A stretch of DNA of 64,000 nt from Mesorhizobium mediterraneum (GTDB lineage Bacteria > Pseudomonadota > Alphaproteobacteria > Rhizobiales > Rhizobiaceae): the NCBI RefSeq assembly GCF_002284565.1, contig NZ_NPKI01000017.1:310001-374000 (forward strand), in the 5' to 3' direction. The position numbers and the translations under genes were made by a program. Numbering within the stretch: the stretch's first letter is position 1; every line of letters starts with the position of its first letter. Below are positions 55,792 through 63,907 of this stretch, piece after piece. Below the pieces are notes generated by a model that worked only from the letters and a program-made list of their open reading frames with translations, made no database searches and was not told where the DNA came from.

Positions 55792-57105
55792 CTACTCTGC
55801 CCGCTCGATGCGAATGACTTGAGGCTTGTCGGTCAGATGGTCGTCCTTGGTTATGCCTTCGACGGCCTTGCGCACCGCAGCTTCTGTCGTCTCGTGGGTG
55901 ACGAGGATGACCGTCTTCTGCAAGGCAGTATCCGGTCCAGCGGCGTGCTGCACGATCGATTCCAGCGAAATGTCGTTGTCGGCCATCCGCTTGGCGATGG
56001 CGGCAAAGACGCCGATGCGGTCATGCACCGTCAGCCGGATGAAATAGCCGCCTGCGTGGCTGCGCATCTGCGCCTTCTTGTAAGGTCTCAATTCCTTCGC
56101 GGGCAGGCCGAAAACCGGACCGTGCTGGAAACCGGGCCGGCTCTTGGCGATGTCGGCGATGTCGCCAACCACTGCCGATGCGGTGGCGTTGCCGCCGGCA
56201 CCAGGACCGGAGAGCAAAAGCTCGCCAAGGATGTCGGTTTCGATGGCCACCGCATTGGTGACGCCGTGCACCTGCGCGATGACCGAGGCTGTCGGCACCA
56301 TGGTCGGGTGCACGCGCTGTTCGATACCGCTTTCCGTGCGTTGGGCAACGCCGAGCAGTTTTATCCGGTAGCCGAGATCGCCTGCCGCGCGGATGTCGGC
56401 CTGGCTGATGTTGGAAATGCCTTCCATGTAGATGTCGTTGGCGGCAATCCTCGTGCCGAAGGCAAGGCTGGTCAGGATCGACAGCTTGTGCGCGGTGTCG
56501 TGGCCCTCGATGTCGAAGGTCGGGTCGGCCTCGGCATAGCCCAGCCGCTGCGCGTCCTTCAGGCAGGCGTCGAACGACAGGCCCTCGGCTTCCATGCGGG
56601 TCAGGATATAGTTGCAGGTGCCGTTGAGGATGCCGAAGACACGGGTTACCGAATTGCCGGCCATCGCCTCGCGCATCGTCTTGATGACTGGAATGCCGCC
56701 CGCCACCGCCGCCTCGTAATTGAGCAGCACGCCCTTCTTCTCAGCGATCTCGGCCAGCGCCACGCCATGCTTGGCGAGCAGCGCCTTATTGGCGGTGACG
56801 ACGTGGCGGCCGGCTTCAAGCGCCGCTTTCACGGAAGAGCGCGACGGCCCCTCGTCGCCGCCGATCAGCTCGACGAAGACATCGATGTCGGCGGTCTGCG
56901 CCATTCCTACCGGATCGTCGAACCACTTGGCCGCGCCAAGATCGACGCCGCGGTCGCGTTTGCGATCGCGGGCCGAAACGGCTGCCACAACGACCTCGCG
57001 GCCGCATTGCCGCGTCAGTTCCGCCGCCTTGTCGCGCAGCACACGCGCCACCGACGCGCCGACGGTGCCGAGACCGGCAATTCCAACACGCAACGCTTCA
57101 GCCAT
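55792..57105 (-). CDS. hom: homoserine dehydrogenase
   Basis: Reduces aspartate semialdehyde to homoserine on the path to threonine and methionine. 437 residues: NAD(P) Rossmann domain (LRVGIAGLGTVGASVARVL), catalytic domain (TANKALLAKHGVALAEIAEKKG, NGTCNYILTRMEAEGLSFDACLKDAQRLGYAEADP) and a C-terminal ACT domain (FIRLTVHDRIGVFAAIAKRMADNDISLESIVQH), implying amino-acid feedback. Not fused to aspartokinase. Downstream of the AlaC-like aminotransferase gene by 47 nt. Confidence 0.96.
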   Translation of the reverse strand: MAEALRVGIAGLGTVGASVARVLRDKAAELTRQCGREVVVAAVSARDRKRDRGVDLGAAKWFDDPVGMAQTADIDVFVELIGGDEGPSRSSVKAALEAGRHVVTANKALLAKHGVALAEIAEKKGVLLNYEAAVAGGIPVIKTMREAMAGNSVTRVFGILNGTCNYILTRMEAEGLSFDACLKDAQRLGYAEADPTFDIEGHDTAHKLSILTSLAFGTRIAANDIYMEGISNISQADIRAAGDLGYRIKLLGVAQRTESGIEQRVHPTMVPTASVIAQVHGVTNAVAIETDILGELLLSGPGAGGNATASAVVGDIADIAKSRPGFQHGPVFGLPAKELRPYKKAQMRSHAGGYFIRLTVHDRIGVFAAIAKRMADNDISLESIVQHAAGPDTALQKTVILVTHETTEAAVRKAVEGITKDDHLTDKPQVIRIERAE

Positions 57106-57152
57106 GTCCGGCGACGCCCCTCAAGGATTTGGTCGATGTGATATCGGGCAAC

Positions 57153-58370
57153 TCAACGATGCGCGGCGAGCGGCACCACATTGTTGGGCTGCTTGGCGCT
57201 GGACGCCAGGAAACGCTTGATGTTGCGCGCCGCCTGCCGGATCCGGTGCTCGTTCTCGACCAGCGCGATGCGCACATGGTCGTCGCCGTGCTCGCCGAAG
57301 CCGACGCCCGGCGCCACCGCCACGTCGGCGTGCTCGATCAGAAGCTTGGAGAACTCGAGCGAGCCGAGATGCTTGAACGGCTCCGGTATCGGCGCCCAGG
57401 CAAACATCGACGCCGCCGGCGCGGGAACAGTCCAGCCGGCGCGGCTGAAGGCGTCGACCATGACGTCGCGGCGCTTGTGGTAGATATCGCGCACTTCGGC
57501 GATATCGGCGCCGTCGCCGTTGAGCGCGTGCGCGGCCGCCACCTGGATCGGCGTGAAGGCGCCATAGTCGAGGTAGGACTTGACCCTGGTCAGCGCCGAG
57601 ATCAGCCGCTCGTTGCCCACGGCAAAACCCATGCGCCAGCCGGGCATGGAAAAGGTCTTCGACATCGAGGTGAACTCGACCGCCACGTCGATCGCACCCG
57701 GCACCTGCAGCACCGAGGGCGGCGGATTGCCGTCGAAATAGATTTCCGAATAGGCAAGGTCCGACAGGATGATGATGTCGTTCTTCTTGGCGAAGGCCAC
57801 CACGTCCTTGTAGAAATCGAGCGAGGCGACCTGCGCCGTCGGGTTCGACGGGTAATTGAGGATCAACGCCAGCGGCTTCGGGATCGAATGGCGGATGCCG
57901 CGCTCCAGCGCCGGAATGAAGCCATCGTCCGGCTCCACTTGCAACGAGCGGATGACGCCGCCCGACATGATGAAACCGAAAGCGTGGATCGGATAGGTCG
58001 GGTTGGGGCACAGGATCACGTCGCCGGGCGCGGTGATCGCCTGCGCCATGTTGGCAAAACCTTCCTTCGAGCCCAGCGTCGCCACCACTTGCGTGTCCGG
58101 ATCGAGCTTCACACCGAAACGGCGGGCATAGTAACTGGCCTGGGCGCGGCGCAGACCCGGAATGCCGCGCGATGACGAATAGCGATGCGTGCGCGGATCG
58201 CGCACGACCTCGCACAATTTGTCGACGATGGCCTTGGGCGTCGGCAGGTCCGGATTGCCCATGCCAAGGTCGATGATGTCGGCGCCGCGCGAGCGGGCAC
58301 TGGCCTTCAGCCGGTTGACCTGCTCGAAGACATAGGGCGGAAGCCGGCGGACCTTGTGAAATTCTTCCAT
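57153..58370 (-). CDS. AlaC-like aminotransferase (class I/II, PLP)
   Basis: A 405-residue fold-type I aminotransferase. VRRLPPYVFEQVNRLKASARSRGADIIDLGMGNPDLPTPKAIV, LNYPSNPTAQ, the DLAYSEIYFDG Tyr/Asp pair and the PLP Lys in SMSKTFSMPGWRMGF closely follow E. coli AlaC as I recall it (alanine from glutamate and pyruvate); such proteins are also annotated LL-diaminopimelate aminotransferase. I start at 58370, since longer frames extend upstream through another gene. Being paired with hom suggests amino-acid synthesis. Confidence 0.9.
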   Translation of the reverse strand: MEEFHKVRRLPPYVFEQVNRLKASARSRGADIIDLGMGNPDLPTPKAIVDKLCEVVRDPRTHRYSSSRGIPGLRRAQASYYARRFGVKLDPDTQVVATLGSKEGFANMAQAITAPGDVILCPNPTYPIHAFGFIMSGGVIRSLQVEPDDGFIPALERGIRHSIPKPLALILNYPSNPTAQVASLDFYKDVVAFAKKNDIIILSDLAYSEIYFDGNPPPSVLQVPGAIDVAVEFTSMSKTFSMPGWRMGFAVGNERLISALTRVKSYLDYGAFTPIQVAAAHALNGDGADIAEVRDIYHKRRDVMVDAFSRAGWTVPAPAASMFAWAPIPEPFKHLGSLEFSKLLIEHADVAVAPGVGFGEHGDDHVRIALVENEHRIRQAARNIKRFLASSAKQPNNVVPLAAHR

Positions 58371-58426
58371 ATCAATTCCAGAGGTGGGTCGATTCCAGGG
58401 GTGGTTTTCGGTCGCGCGATATAACC

Positions 58427-58819
58427 CTATTTGCAGGTAGGGTCGAGGGCGGGATCGCATTTGGCTTCGATCTGCTTCAGTGCATCGGCGCCGTGCTGCT
58501 TTGCCAGCGCGTTCAGCGTCGCCGGGTTCGTCACCCTGACAGCGCCGCCTTTCGAGCCTTGGGTCTGCTCGTCGGCCTTCAACTGGGCGAGCTTGGCGTT
58601 CTTTTCCGCGTCGGTGAACTGCTGCGCCGCCACCTTCGGCGGAATATTCAGATTGGGATAGGTGCCGGTATCCTTCGGCCCGTCGGTAGCCGAGACCGGC
58701 GTGGCGCCCTCGATGTTGGTGCTCGAACAGCCTGCGATCGCCAGCAAAACGACCGCCGCGCCCATGCGGCAAAAACGACCAGTGCCAGAAAAACCGGTTT
58801 CGCCAATATTAATCGTCAT
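58427..58819 (-). CDS. small lipoprotein of unknown function
   Basis: A 130-residue lipoprotein: lipobox AIAGC at about residue 30 (MGAAVVLLAIAGCSS), then a soluble, mostly helical part (FTDAEKNAKLAQLKADEQTQ, NPATLNALAKQHGADALKQIEAKCDPALDPTCK) with two Cys near the C-terminus. The start at 58819 is preceded by AAGGAAACAAT. It is divergent from phaC and co-directional with the aminotransferase gene. No known family. Confidence 0.8.
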   Translation of the reverse strand: MTINIGETGFSGTGRFCRMGAAVVLLAIAGCSSTNIEGATPVSATDGPKDTGTYPNLNIPPKVAAQQFTDAEKNAKLAQLKADEQTQGSKGGAVRVTNPATLNALAKQHGADALKQIEAKCDPALDPTCK

Positions 58820-58851
58820 ATTGTTTCCTTAGGCAGCCGAGGCAGAGCGCG

Positions 58852-58880
58852 TTGGACCCTGTCGGATGTCCCATGATAAT
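58852..58880 (+). promoter_or_regulatory. sigma-70-type promoter of phaC
   Basis: TTGGAC (58852-58857), 17 nt, GATAAT (58875-58880), 37 nt before the phaC ATG. The optimal spacing and the near-consensus -10 make this the clearest housekeeping promoter in the window. Confidence 0.65.
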
Positions 58881-58917
58881 ATGTCAAGAAAACGCTTCGG
58901 GAGGAACCCCGCCAACC

Positions 58918-60753
58918 ATGTCCAAAACACCCGATTCGGGCAAAGCGGAAGATGACCGGCCTTCGACCGTCGAGCAATATCTGGTGAAGGACCCGGAACG
59001 CTTCGCCTTGAACATGGCGCGCATGATCGAGCAGGCCGGCAAGGCGGCTTCCGCATGGGCCGAGCCGCGGGAAAAAGGCGAGGTGCGCGACCATATCGCC
59101 GAGCCGGTCGTCGACATGGTGAAAACCTTCTCCAAGCTCAGCGAATACTGGCTTTCCGACCCGCAGCGCGCGCTGGAGGCGCAGACGCGGCTGTTCTCCG
59201 GCTATATGACCGTCTGGGCCAACTCCATCCAGCGCCTCAGCGCCGGCAGCGAAGATGCCGACGACGCGGTCAAGCCCGAGCGCGGCGACAAGCGTTTCCA
59301 AGACCCCGAATGGGGCCGCAACGCTTTCTTCGATTTTCTTAAGCAGGCTTATCTCGTCACCTCGCGCTGGGCGGCCGAGCTGGTCGAGCACGCCGATGGC
59401 CTGGACGAGCACACCCGCCACAAGGCCAGCTTCTACGTCAAGCAGGTGTCCAACGCCATTTCGCCGTCGAATTTCATCCTGACCAACCCGGAACTGTTTC
59501 GCGAGACCATCGCCTCGAATGGCGAAAACCTGGTGCGCGGCATGAGGATGCTGGCCGAGGACATTGCAGCCGGCAAGGGCGACCTGAAACTGAGGCAGGC
59601 CGATTATTCGCCCTTCGAGATCGGCAAGAACCTGGCCACGACACCCGGCAAGGTGGTGGGCCGCAGCGATGTCGCCGAGATCCTGCAATACGATCCGGCG
59701 ACCGAGACCGTGCTGAAGCGGCCGTTGCTGATCTGCCCGCCATGGATCAACAAATTCTACATTCTCGATCTCAACCCGCAAAAATCCTTCATCCGCTGGG
59801 CGGTCGAGCAGGGCCACACCGTTTTCGTCATCTCCTGGATCAATCCGGACGAGCGGCACGGCACCAAGAGCTGGGAGGCCTATATCCGAGAGGGCCTGCA
59901 ATACGGCCTGGACACGATCGAAAAGGCCACCGGTGAAAAGGACGTCAACGCCGTCGGCTACTGCGTCGGCGGCACGCTTATGGCGGCGGCCCTGGCGCTG
60001 ATGGCGCAGGAAGGCGACCACCGCATCAAATCGGCCACCTTCTTCACCACCCAGGTCGATTTCACCTATGCCGGCGACCTGAAAGTGTTCGTCGACGAGG
60101 AGCAGGTCGCGGCCGTCGAAAAGGCGATGAACGAGAAAGGCTATCTCGACGGCACCAAGATGGCGACCGCCTTCAACATGCTGCGCTCAGGCGACCTGAT
60201 CTGGCCCTATGTCGTCAACAACTACATGCGCGGCAAGGATCCGCTGCCCTTCGACCTGCTCTACTGGAACGCCGATTCGACCCGCATGGGCGCGGCCAAC
60301 CATTCCTTCTACCTGCGCAATTGCTATCTCGAGAACAGACTTTCGCAAGGCATGATGGAGCTGGCGGGCCGCGTTGTATCGCTGAAGGACGTCACCATCC
60401 CGGTCTACAACCTCGCCTCGAAGGAAGATCACATCGCGCCGGCGCTTTCGGTTTTCCTCGGCTCGAAATATTTCGGCGGAGAGGTCGACTACGTCATGGC
60501 CGGCTCCGGCCACATCGCCGGCGTCGTCAATCCGCCGGCGGCGCAGAAGTACCACTACTGGACCGGCGGCAAGCCGGCGGGCGACTTCGACCAGTGGATC
60601 GCCAACGCCACCGACCATCCCGGCTCCTGGTGGCCGCACTGGCAACGCTGGATCGAGGCCAGGGACAATACCCGCGTGCCGGCCCGCAAACCCGGCAAGC
60701 GCATGAAAACTCTGGGCGATGCGCCAGGCACCTATGTCAAGGTGCGTGTGTAA
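58918..60753 (+). CDS. phaC: class I polyhydroxyalkanoate synthase
   Basis: Polymerises (R)-3-hydroxyacyl-CoA into PHA granules. 611 residues; the lipase-like box is GYCVGG with nucleophile Cys349, the catalytic Asp is in NLASKEDHIAP, the His in GSGHIAGVVNPPA. The N-terminal 200 residues are the usual helical granule/dimer region. I chose the ATG at 58918 (GGAGGAACCCC) over one 66 nt upstream that would overlap the promoter. The phaZ/phaA/phaB genes are not in the window. Confidence 0.96.
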   Translation: MSKTPDSGKAEDDRPSTVEQYLVKDPERFALNMARMIEQAGKAASAWAEPREKGEVRDHIAEPVVDMVKTFSKLSEYWLSDPQRALEAQTRLFSGYMTVWANSIQRLSAGSEDADDAVKPERGDKRFQDPEWGRNAFFDFLKQAYLVTSRWAAELVEHADGLDEHTRHKASFYVKQVSNAISPSNFILTNPELFRETIASNGENLVRGMRMLAEDIAAGKGDLKLRQADYSPFEIGKNLATTPGKVVGRSDVAEILQYDPATETVLKRPLLICPPWINKFYILDLNPQKSFIRWAVEQGHTVFVISWINPDERHGTKSWEAYIREGLQYGLDTIEKATGEKDVNAVGYCVGGTLMAAALALMAQEGDHRIKSATFFTTQVDFTYAGDLKVFVDEEQVAAVEKAMNEKGYLDGTKMATAFNMLRSGDLIWPYVVNNYMRGKDPLPFDLLYWNADSTRMGAANHSFYLRNCYLENRLSQGMMELAGRVVSLKDVTIPVYNLASKEDHIAPALSVFLGSKYFGGEVDYVMAGSGHIAGVVNPPAAQKYHYWTGGKPAGDFDQWIANATDHPGSWWPHWQRWIEARDNTRVPARKPGKRMKTLGDAPGTYVKVRV

Positions 60754-60974
60754 CCTTCTGTAATGTGTGGTGAGTTGACGCGCCGGTAAAAGAGGACGAA
60801 ATGGTGTCGTCAACCCTTAACTAGCCCCGATTCCTCTCTAGCCGTCGAAATACTCTGGGGCTTGCGGATTTGACACAGGTCTCGTTTCCGTTCGGGGACA
60901 AGGAATTATTTCGGCGAGACGTTGCGACGCCGCGCCAATGCCGTACCGGCCGGACATCGAGGGGGAATTTTGTT

Positions 60975-62207
60975 TTGAAATCAGCAGGATCGCGCCTCGC
61001 GAAGGGAGAACGCCGCGCCATTGCCGCCGCGCTTTTCTCCGTGCTCCTGGCGTCCTGCACCTCAGCCGGCGACCCGTCTCTGTCGGTCGGCATGCCGGGG
61101 TACAACGCCTCCGCTACGGACATCGGCACCGCCCCCGGCACCCAACAGGTCGCCGCCGATTCGTCGTCGCAGATCACGACTTCACAGATGACGATGACCG
61201 CCGAGGGCGATGCAAGCCTTCCCGAGCAGGTCGCTTATGTGCCGATGGCGAAGCCGGGCACCCAGGAGGGCGCCAAGTCCGATGCCGGCTTCCCGGTCAC
61301 GGCTCCTGCGGGTGCCGAAGCGACTGCGGGCCAGACGCCGCAGCCACAGGAACAGTCCGCGAAGACGGTTGAGCAGGCCGACGCTGCTGCGCAGAAGACA
61401 CAAACAGCCGATGCCGGCACGAAGTCCAAGGCCGAGGCCTCCGCGCCGGCGGTGAGCAATCCGGTCTATGTGACCGCGGGAGAGCCGCAGCCGCAGGCCT
61501 ATGCGCCGAAGAAAAAGGGGTTCCTCGCCTCTTTGTTCAGCGCCACGCCCGCCTCGGCGGCCCCGCAGGCCAACAACAGGTCGGGCGAGCAACCGGCGAC
61601 CGCTCAGCCCAAAACGGAGGCGGCAAAACCGACCATCACTTTGGCCTCGGCCAAATCGGCTGAAAAGCCGGTGCAACTGGCCTCGATCGGCGATACCAGC
61701 CATTTCACCGACGACGCGCTGCCCGGCGTGCGCAAGACCGCACTCTTCGAGATCAAGCGCAAATCTGGCCTCGACGACGAGAGCGACGTCGATCTCAACG
61801 AGGATGAAGGCGGCGCCTATCAAGTGGCATCCGCTGCCGGCCTTGCCCGGCTGGCGCCCAACGGCCTTTTGAAGCAGACCGAGAATGTCGATGTTGCTTG
61901 CCTGAAGCCTTCGCTGGTCCGCGTGCTGAAGACGATCGAGGGTCACTACGGCAAGAAGATGATCGTCACCTCCGGCTACCGCGACCCGGCCCGCAACCGC
62001 CGCGCCAACGGCGCCAAGAATTCGCTGCACATGTATTGCGCCGCCGCCGACATCCAGGTTCCAGGCGTCTCGAAAGCGCAACTGGCTAGCTATATCCGCA
62101 ACATGCCCGGGCGCGGCGGCGTCGGCACCTACTGCCATACCGAATCCGTTCACATCGACGTCGGCCCCGAGCGCGACTGGAACTGGCGCTGCCGCCGCCG
62201 GCGGTAA
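60975..62207 (+). CDS. lipoprotein with C-terminal M15-type (YcbK-like) zinc peptidase domain
   Basis: A cell-wall acting protein: lipobox LLASC (residue about 30), a long Pro/Ala/Gln-rich low-complexity linker (about 50-210), then a peptidase M15_3/DUF882 domain (GHYGKKMIVTSGYRDPARNRRANGAKNSLHMYCAAADIQVPG ... GVGTYCHTESVHIDVG) with the His/Asp/His zinc set (LHMYCAAAD and HIDVG). Such proteins trim peptidoglycan cross-links. No ATG is available upstream of the signal; TTG at 60975 with GAGGGGGA before it is my choice, giving 410 aa; TTG at 60870 is the alternative. Confidence 0.85.
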   Translation: MKSAGSRLAKGERRAIAAALFSVLLASCTSAGDPSLSVGMPGYNASATDIGTAPGTQQVAADSSSQITTSQMTMTAEGDASLPEQVAYVPMAKPGTQEGAKSDAGFPVTAPAGAEATAGQTPQPQEQSAKTVEQADAAAQKTQTADAGTKSKAEASAPAVSNPVYVTAGEPQPQAYAPKKKGFLASLFSATPASAAPQANNRSGEQPATAQPKTEAAKPTITLASAKSAEKPVQLASIGDTSHFTDDALPGVRKTALFEIKRKSGLDDESDVDLNEDEGGAYQVASAAGLARLAPNGLLKQTENVDVACLKPSLVRVLKTIEGHYGKKMIVTSGYRDPARNRRANGAKNSLHMYCAAADIQVPGVSKAQLASYIRNMPGRGGVGTYCHTESVHIDVGPERDWNWRCRRRR

Positions 62208-62394
62208 GCTGGTTCTCCCTCCCGTTTGTGTAGCATCCGCAGTGTGCCGTCCGAGGACGGCATGGGATGGCGCGTAGAGCCGGCTAAATCGCCGAAAAGG
62301 CGTGGTTTTGCGGCCACTGAAAAAAGTTGTCGCAGGCGGCGGCAGACGGGTTGCCGGTTTGGTGCAACGCAACTATAAGCGCTCACATCTGAGC

Positions 62395-62469
62395 GCGCCC
62401 ATCGTCTAGCGGTCAGGACACCGCCCTTTCACGGCGGTAACAGGGGTTCGATTCCCCTTGGGCGTACCA
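62395..62469 (+). tRNA. tRNA-Glu (anticodon TTC)
   Basis: A 75-nt cloverleaf including encoded CCA: acceptor GCGCCCA/TGGGCGT (the first pair is G-U), D-arm GTCTAGCGGTCAGGAC, anticodon stem CCGCC/GGCGG with loop CTTTCAC (TTC at 62428-62430), and T-arm GGGGTTCGATTCCCC. The strict similarity to bacterial tRNA-Glu leaves no doubt. Its 3' end borders a region of small orphan genes, consistent with tRNA use as an integration site. Confidence 0.96.
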
Positions 62470-62651
62470 GATAAATCAAGCACTTTAAGCCTCTTCGGCC
62501 CGATTTCATCGAATATCCACCGAATAAACCCCCGCGAATTTCAGCGAACAGATTCGGCGTGAGCCGGAATCCGCCTTGTTGCTTTCCAAGGGTTCCCTGC
62601 CACTATCGGCAGGTCCGCGCGACATGGCCGCGACATGGGAGGGGCACTCGA

Positions 62652-63056
62652 ATGGCCGACTACCGGGAGATTTCGCAGGAGTATGCGAAGAGCGCTATCG
62701 GCGCAGCGATGTTGATCAATGCCGGCGCGTCGGTCGCCGTTCTAAGCCAAGTGGCCGAGCTCTATAAGCTTGACCTGCTGAGTTCCGTTGTCTGGTCAGT
62801 CATGGCTTGGACCGTCGGCGTGGTCCTGGCAGCCCTCGCCTGGCCGACCGCCTTTCTGTCTTCGAGATTTGTGGACAAAAGCGAGAGAGACCAAGGCATG
62901 GAGCGAGCTTACCTAGAGGTATCAAATCGGTGGATGGCCGTTGGCCTAATCTTGGTCTTTGCCTCTATTCTTTGCTTCGCACGAGGTGCGGCCTACATGG
63001 TGGCCCAATCTTCGTTTATATCGGAACATCCGCCGATTCCGGCCGCCTCGCCGTGA
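62652..63056 (+). CDS. small membrane protein, unknown, 134 aa
   Basis: Three hydrophobic helices (SAIGAAMLINAGASVAVLSQV, SVVWSVMAWTVGVVLAALAWPT, WMAVGLILVFASILCFARGAAYM) with a charged middle loop (FVDKSERDQGMERAYLEVSNR). No family I know. Start at 62652 with GGAGGGG before it. It lies downstream of tRNA-Glu in an area with short genes and lower GC than the core genes, fitting an integrated element. Confidence 0.7.
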   Translation: MADYREISQEYAKSAIGAAMLINAGASVAVLSQVAELYKLDLLSSVVWSVMAWTVGVVLAALAWPTAFLSSRFVDKSERDQGMERAYLEVSNRWMAVGLILVFASILCFARGAAYMVAQSSFISEHPPIPAASP

Positions 63057-63093
63057 AAAAAGCCCGCGACCGTGAGGAAGCGCAAGCGCGCCG

Positions 63094-63426
63094 ATGACAA
63101 CCCGACCCGCCAACAGAAGATGGCCACAGGATATCGGTTTTTTCTTTTCGATAGCCTGCTTTTCGGCCGGCGTGGTGTGTACCTTTGTCCTCCGGAATCA
63201 TGACGAGCCTTCTGACTCAAGCGTGGTTTGCACGATATTCCTGCTCATCATGGTGTTTTTTACCCGCTACGGTCGGGCCAAATTCGAGGACCATTTCAGG
63301 GGTTTCAAAGAGGCCGGCTGGACGGAGGAGATGATCATCCAGGTTGGGCGCGCTCAAGCAGCGATCGCTGGAATTGTTTCACTGGTCTGCTTGATGACCA
63401 TAGTCAAAAATTACCTCGTTCAGTAA
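63094..63426 (+). CDS. small membrane protein, unknown, 110 aa
   Basis: Three possible TM helices (DIGFFFSIACFSAGVVCTFVL, SSVVCTIFLLIMVFF, AIAGIVSLVCLMTIVKNYL) and a soluble loop (RAKFEDHFRGFKEAGWTEEMIIQVGRAQ). No family recognised. Its start follows GTGAGGAAGCGC, 37 nt after the previous gene; the two may be co-transcribed. Cargo of the suspected tRNA-Glu element. Confidence 0.65.
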   Translation: MTTRPANRRWPQDIGFFFSIACFSAGVVCTFVLRNHDEPSDSSVVCTIFLLIMVFFTRYGRAKFEDHFRGFKEAGWTEEMIIQVGRAQAAIAGIVSLVCLMTIVKNYLVQ

Positions 63427-63531
63427 GGCTTCTTCGGCCCGGCCTCTCGGAACTCGAATGCTGCTGGACCCATGGCAATGGGTTTTCCGTAGAGATTGGA
63501 AAGAATTTCCTGCCTGGCACATATTTGAAAA

Positions 63532-63554
63532 GCCCGCCACCTGAGGCAGCGGGC
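63532..63554 (-). terminator. orphan minus-strand terminator
   Basis: GCCCGC/GCGGGC stem with the minus-strand T-run TTTTCAAAT. No minus-strand gene runs into it. It closely resembles the terminator at 63859-63886 (both contain AGCCCGCCACC ... GAGGCAGCGGGC), so it may be left from a duplicated segment. Confidence 0.6.
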
Positions 63555-63572
63555 ATTCCGATCAGACTTCGC

Positions 63573-63597
63573 GGAATAATGGTGGACCTGAGACGTT
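63573..63597 (+). promoter_or_regulatory. weak GGAAT-N16-CGTT site before the small lipoprotein
   Basis: GGAATAA (63573-63579) and CGTT (63594-63597) at exactly 16-nt spacing, 38 nt before the lipoprotein ATG. It shares the -35/-10 words but not the CCC before CGTT of the three sites at 5.9-8.6 kb, so it may be a related ECF/EcfG-type promoter or chance. Confidence 0.3.
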
Positions 63598-63634
63598 GTC
63601 GATAGAGAACACCCTACCAAAGGAGGTTATCGAT

Positions 63635-63784
63635 ATGCGCCTTTTCGTCCTGTTTTCGGTATTACTTTTGACTGCCTGCATGACAGCACCACGCGGCGCG
63701 GCTCCACCCGCACCGCCAACCGCGTCTACATCGAGCGGGAGCAATAGTGGCAATGCCGGCGGTACTGGCGGTGGCGGCTACTAA
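63635..63784 (+). CDS. 49-residue lipoprotein (entericidin/lysis-like)
   Basis: MRLFVLFSVLLLTACMT is a complete lipoprotein signal with lipobox LTAC; the mature part is a Pro/Ala/Ser/Asn/Gly-rich tail without structure. An excellent Shine-Dalgarno (AAAGGAGGTTATCGAT) fixes the start at 63635. Tiny lipoproteins of this kind include entericidins and phage or colicin lysis proteins; no closer assignment is possible. Confidence 0.75.
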   Translation: MRLFVLFSVLLLTACMTAPRGAAPPAPPTASTSSGSNSGNAGGTGGGGY

Positions 63785-63858
63785 AGACGCGAGCGACACT
63801 CAGTTTTGGAAATCGCAGAGAACGTTAATCGCGACGAACTGACCGCCCCAGCAAAAAA

Positions 63859-63886
63859 AGCCCGCCACCACCGGAGGCAGCGGGCT
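63859..63886 (-). terminator. intrinsic terminator of the minus-strand gene ending at 63908
   Basis: AGCCCGC (63859-63865) and GCGGGCT (63880-63886) with a 14-nt loop; on the minus strand the stem is followed by seven T (63859-63853). It lies 22 nt past the stop of the partial gene. Confidence 0.8.
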
Positions 63887-63907
63887 GTGGCCCTCATTTG
63901 AGCGTGA

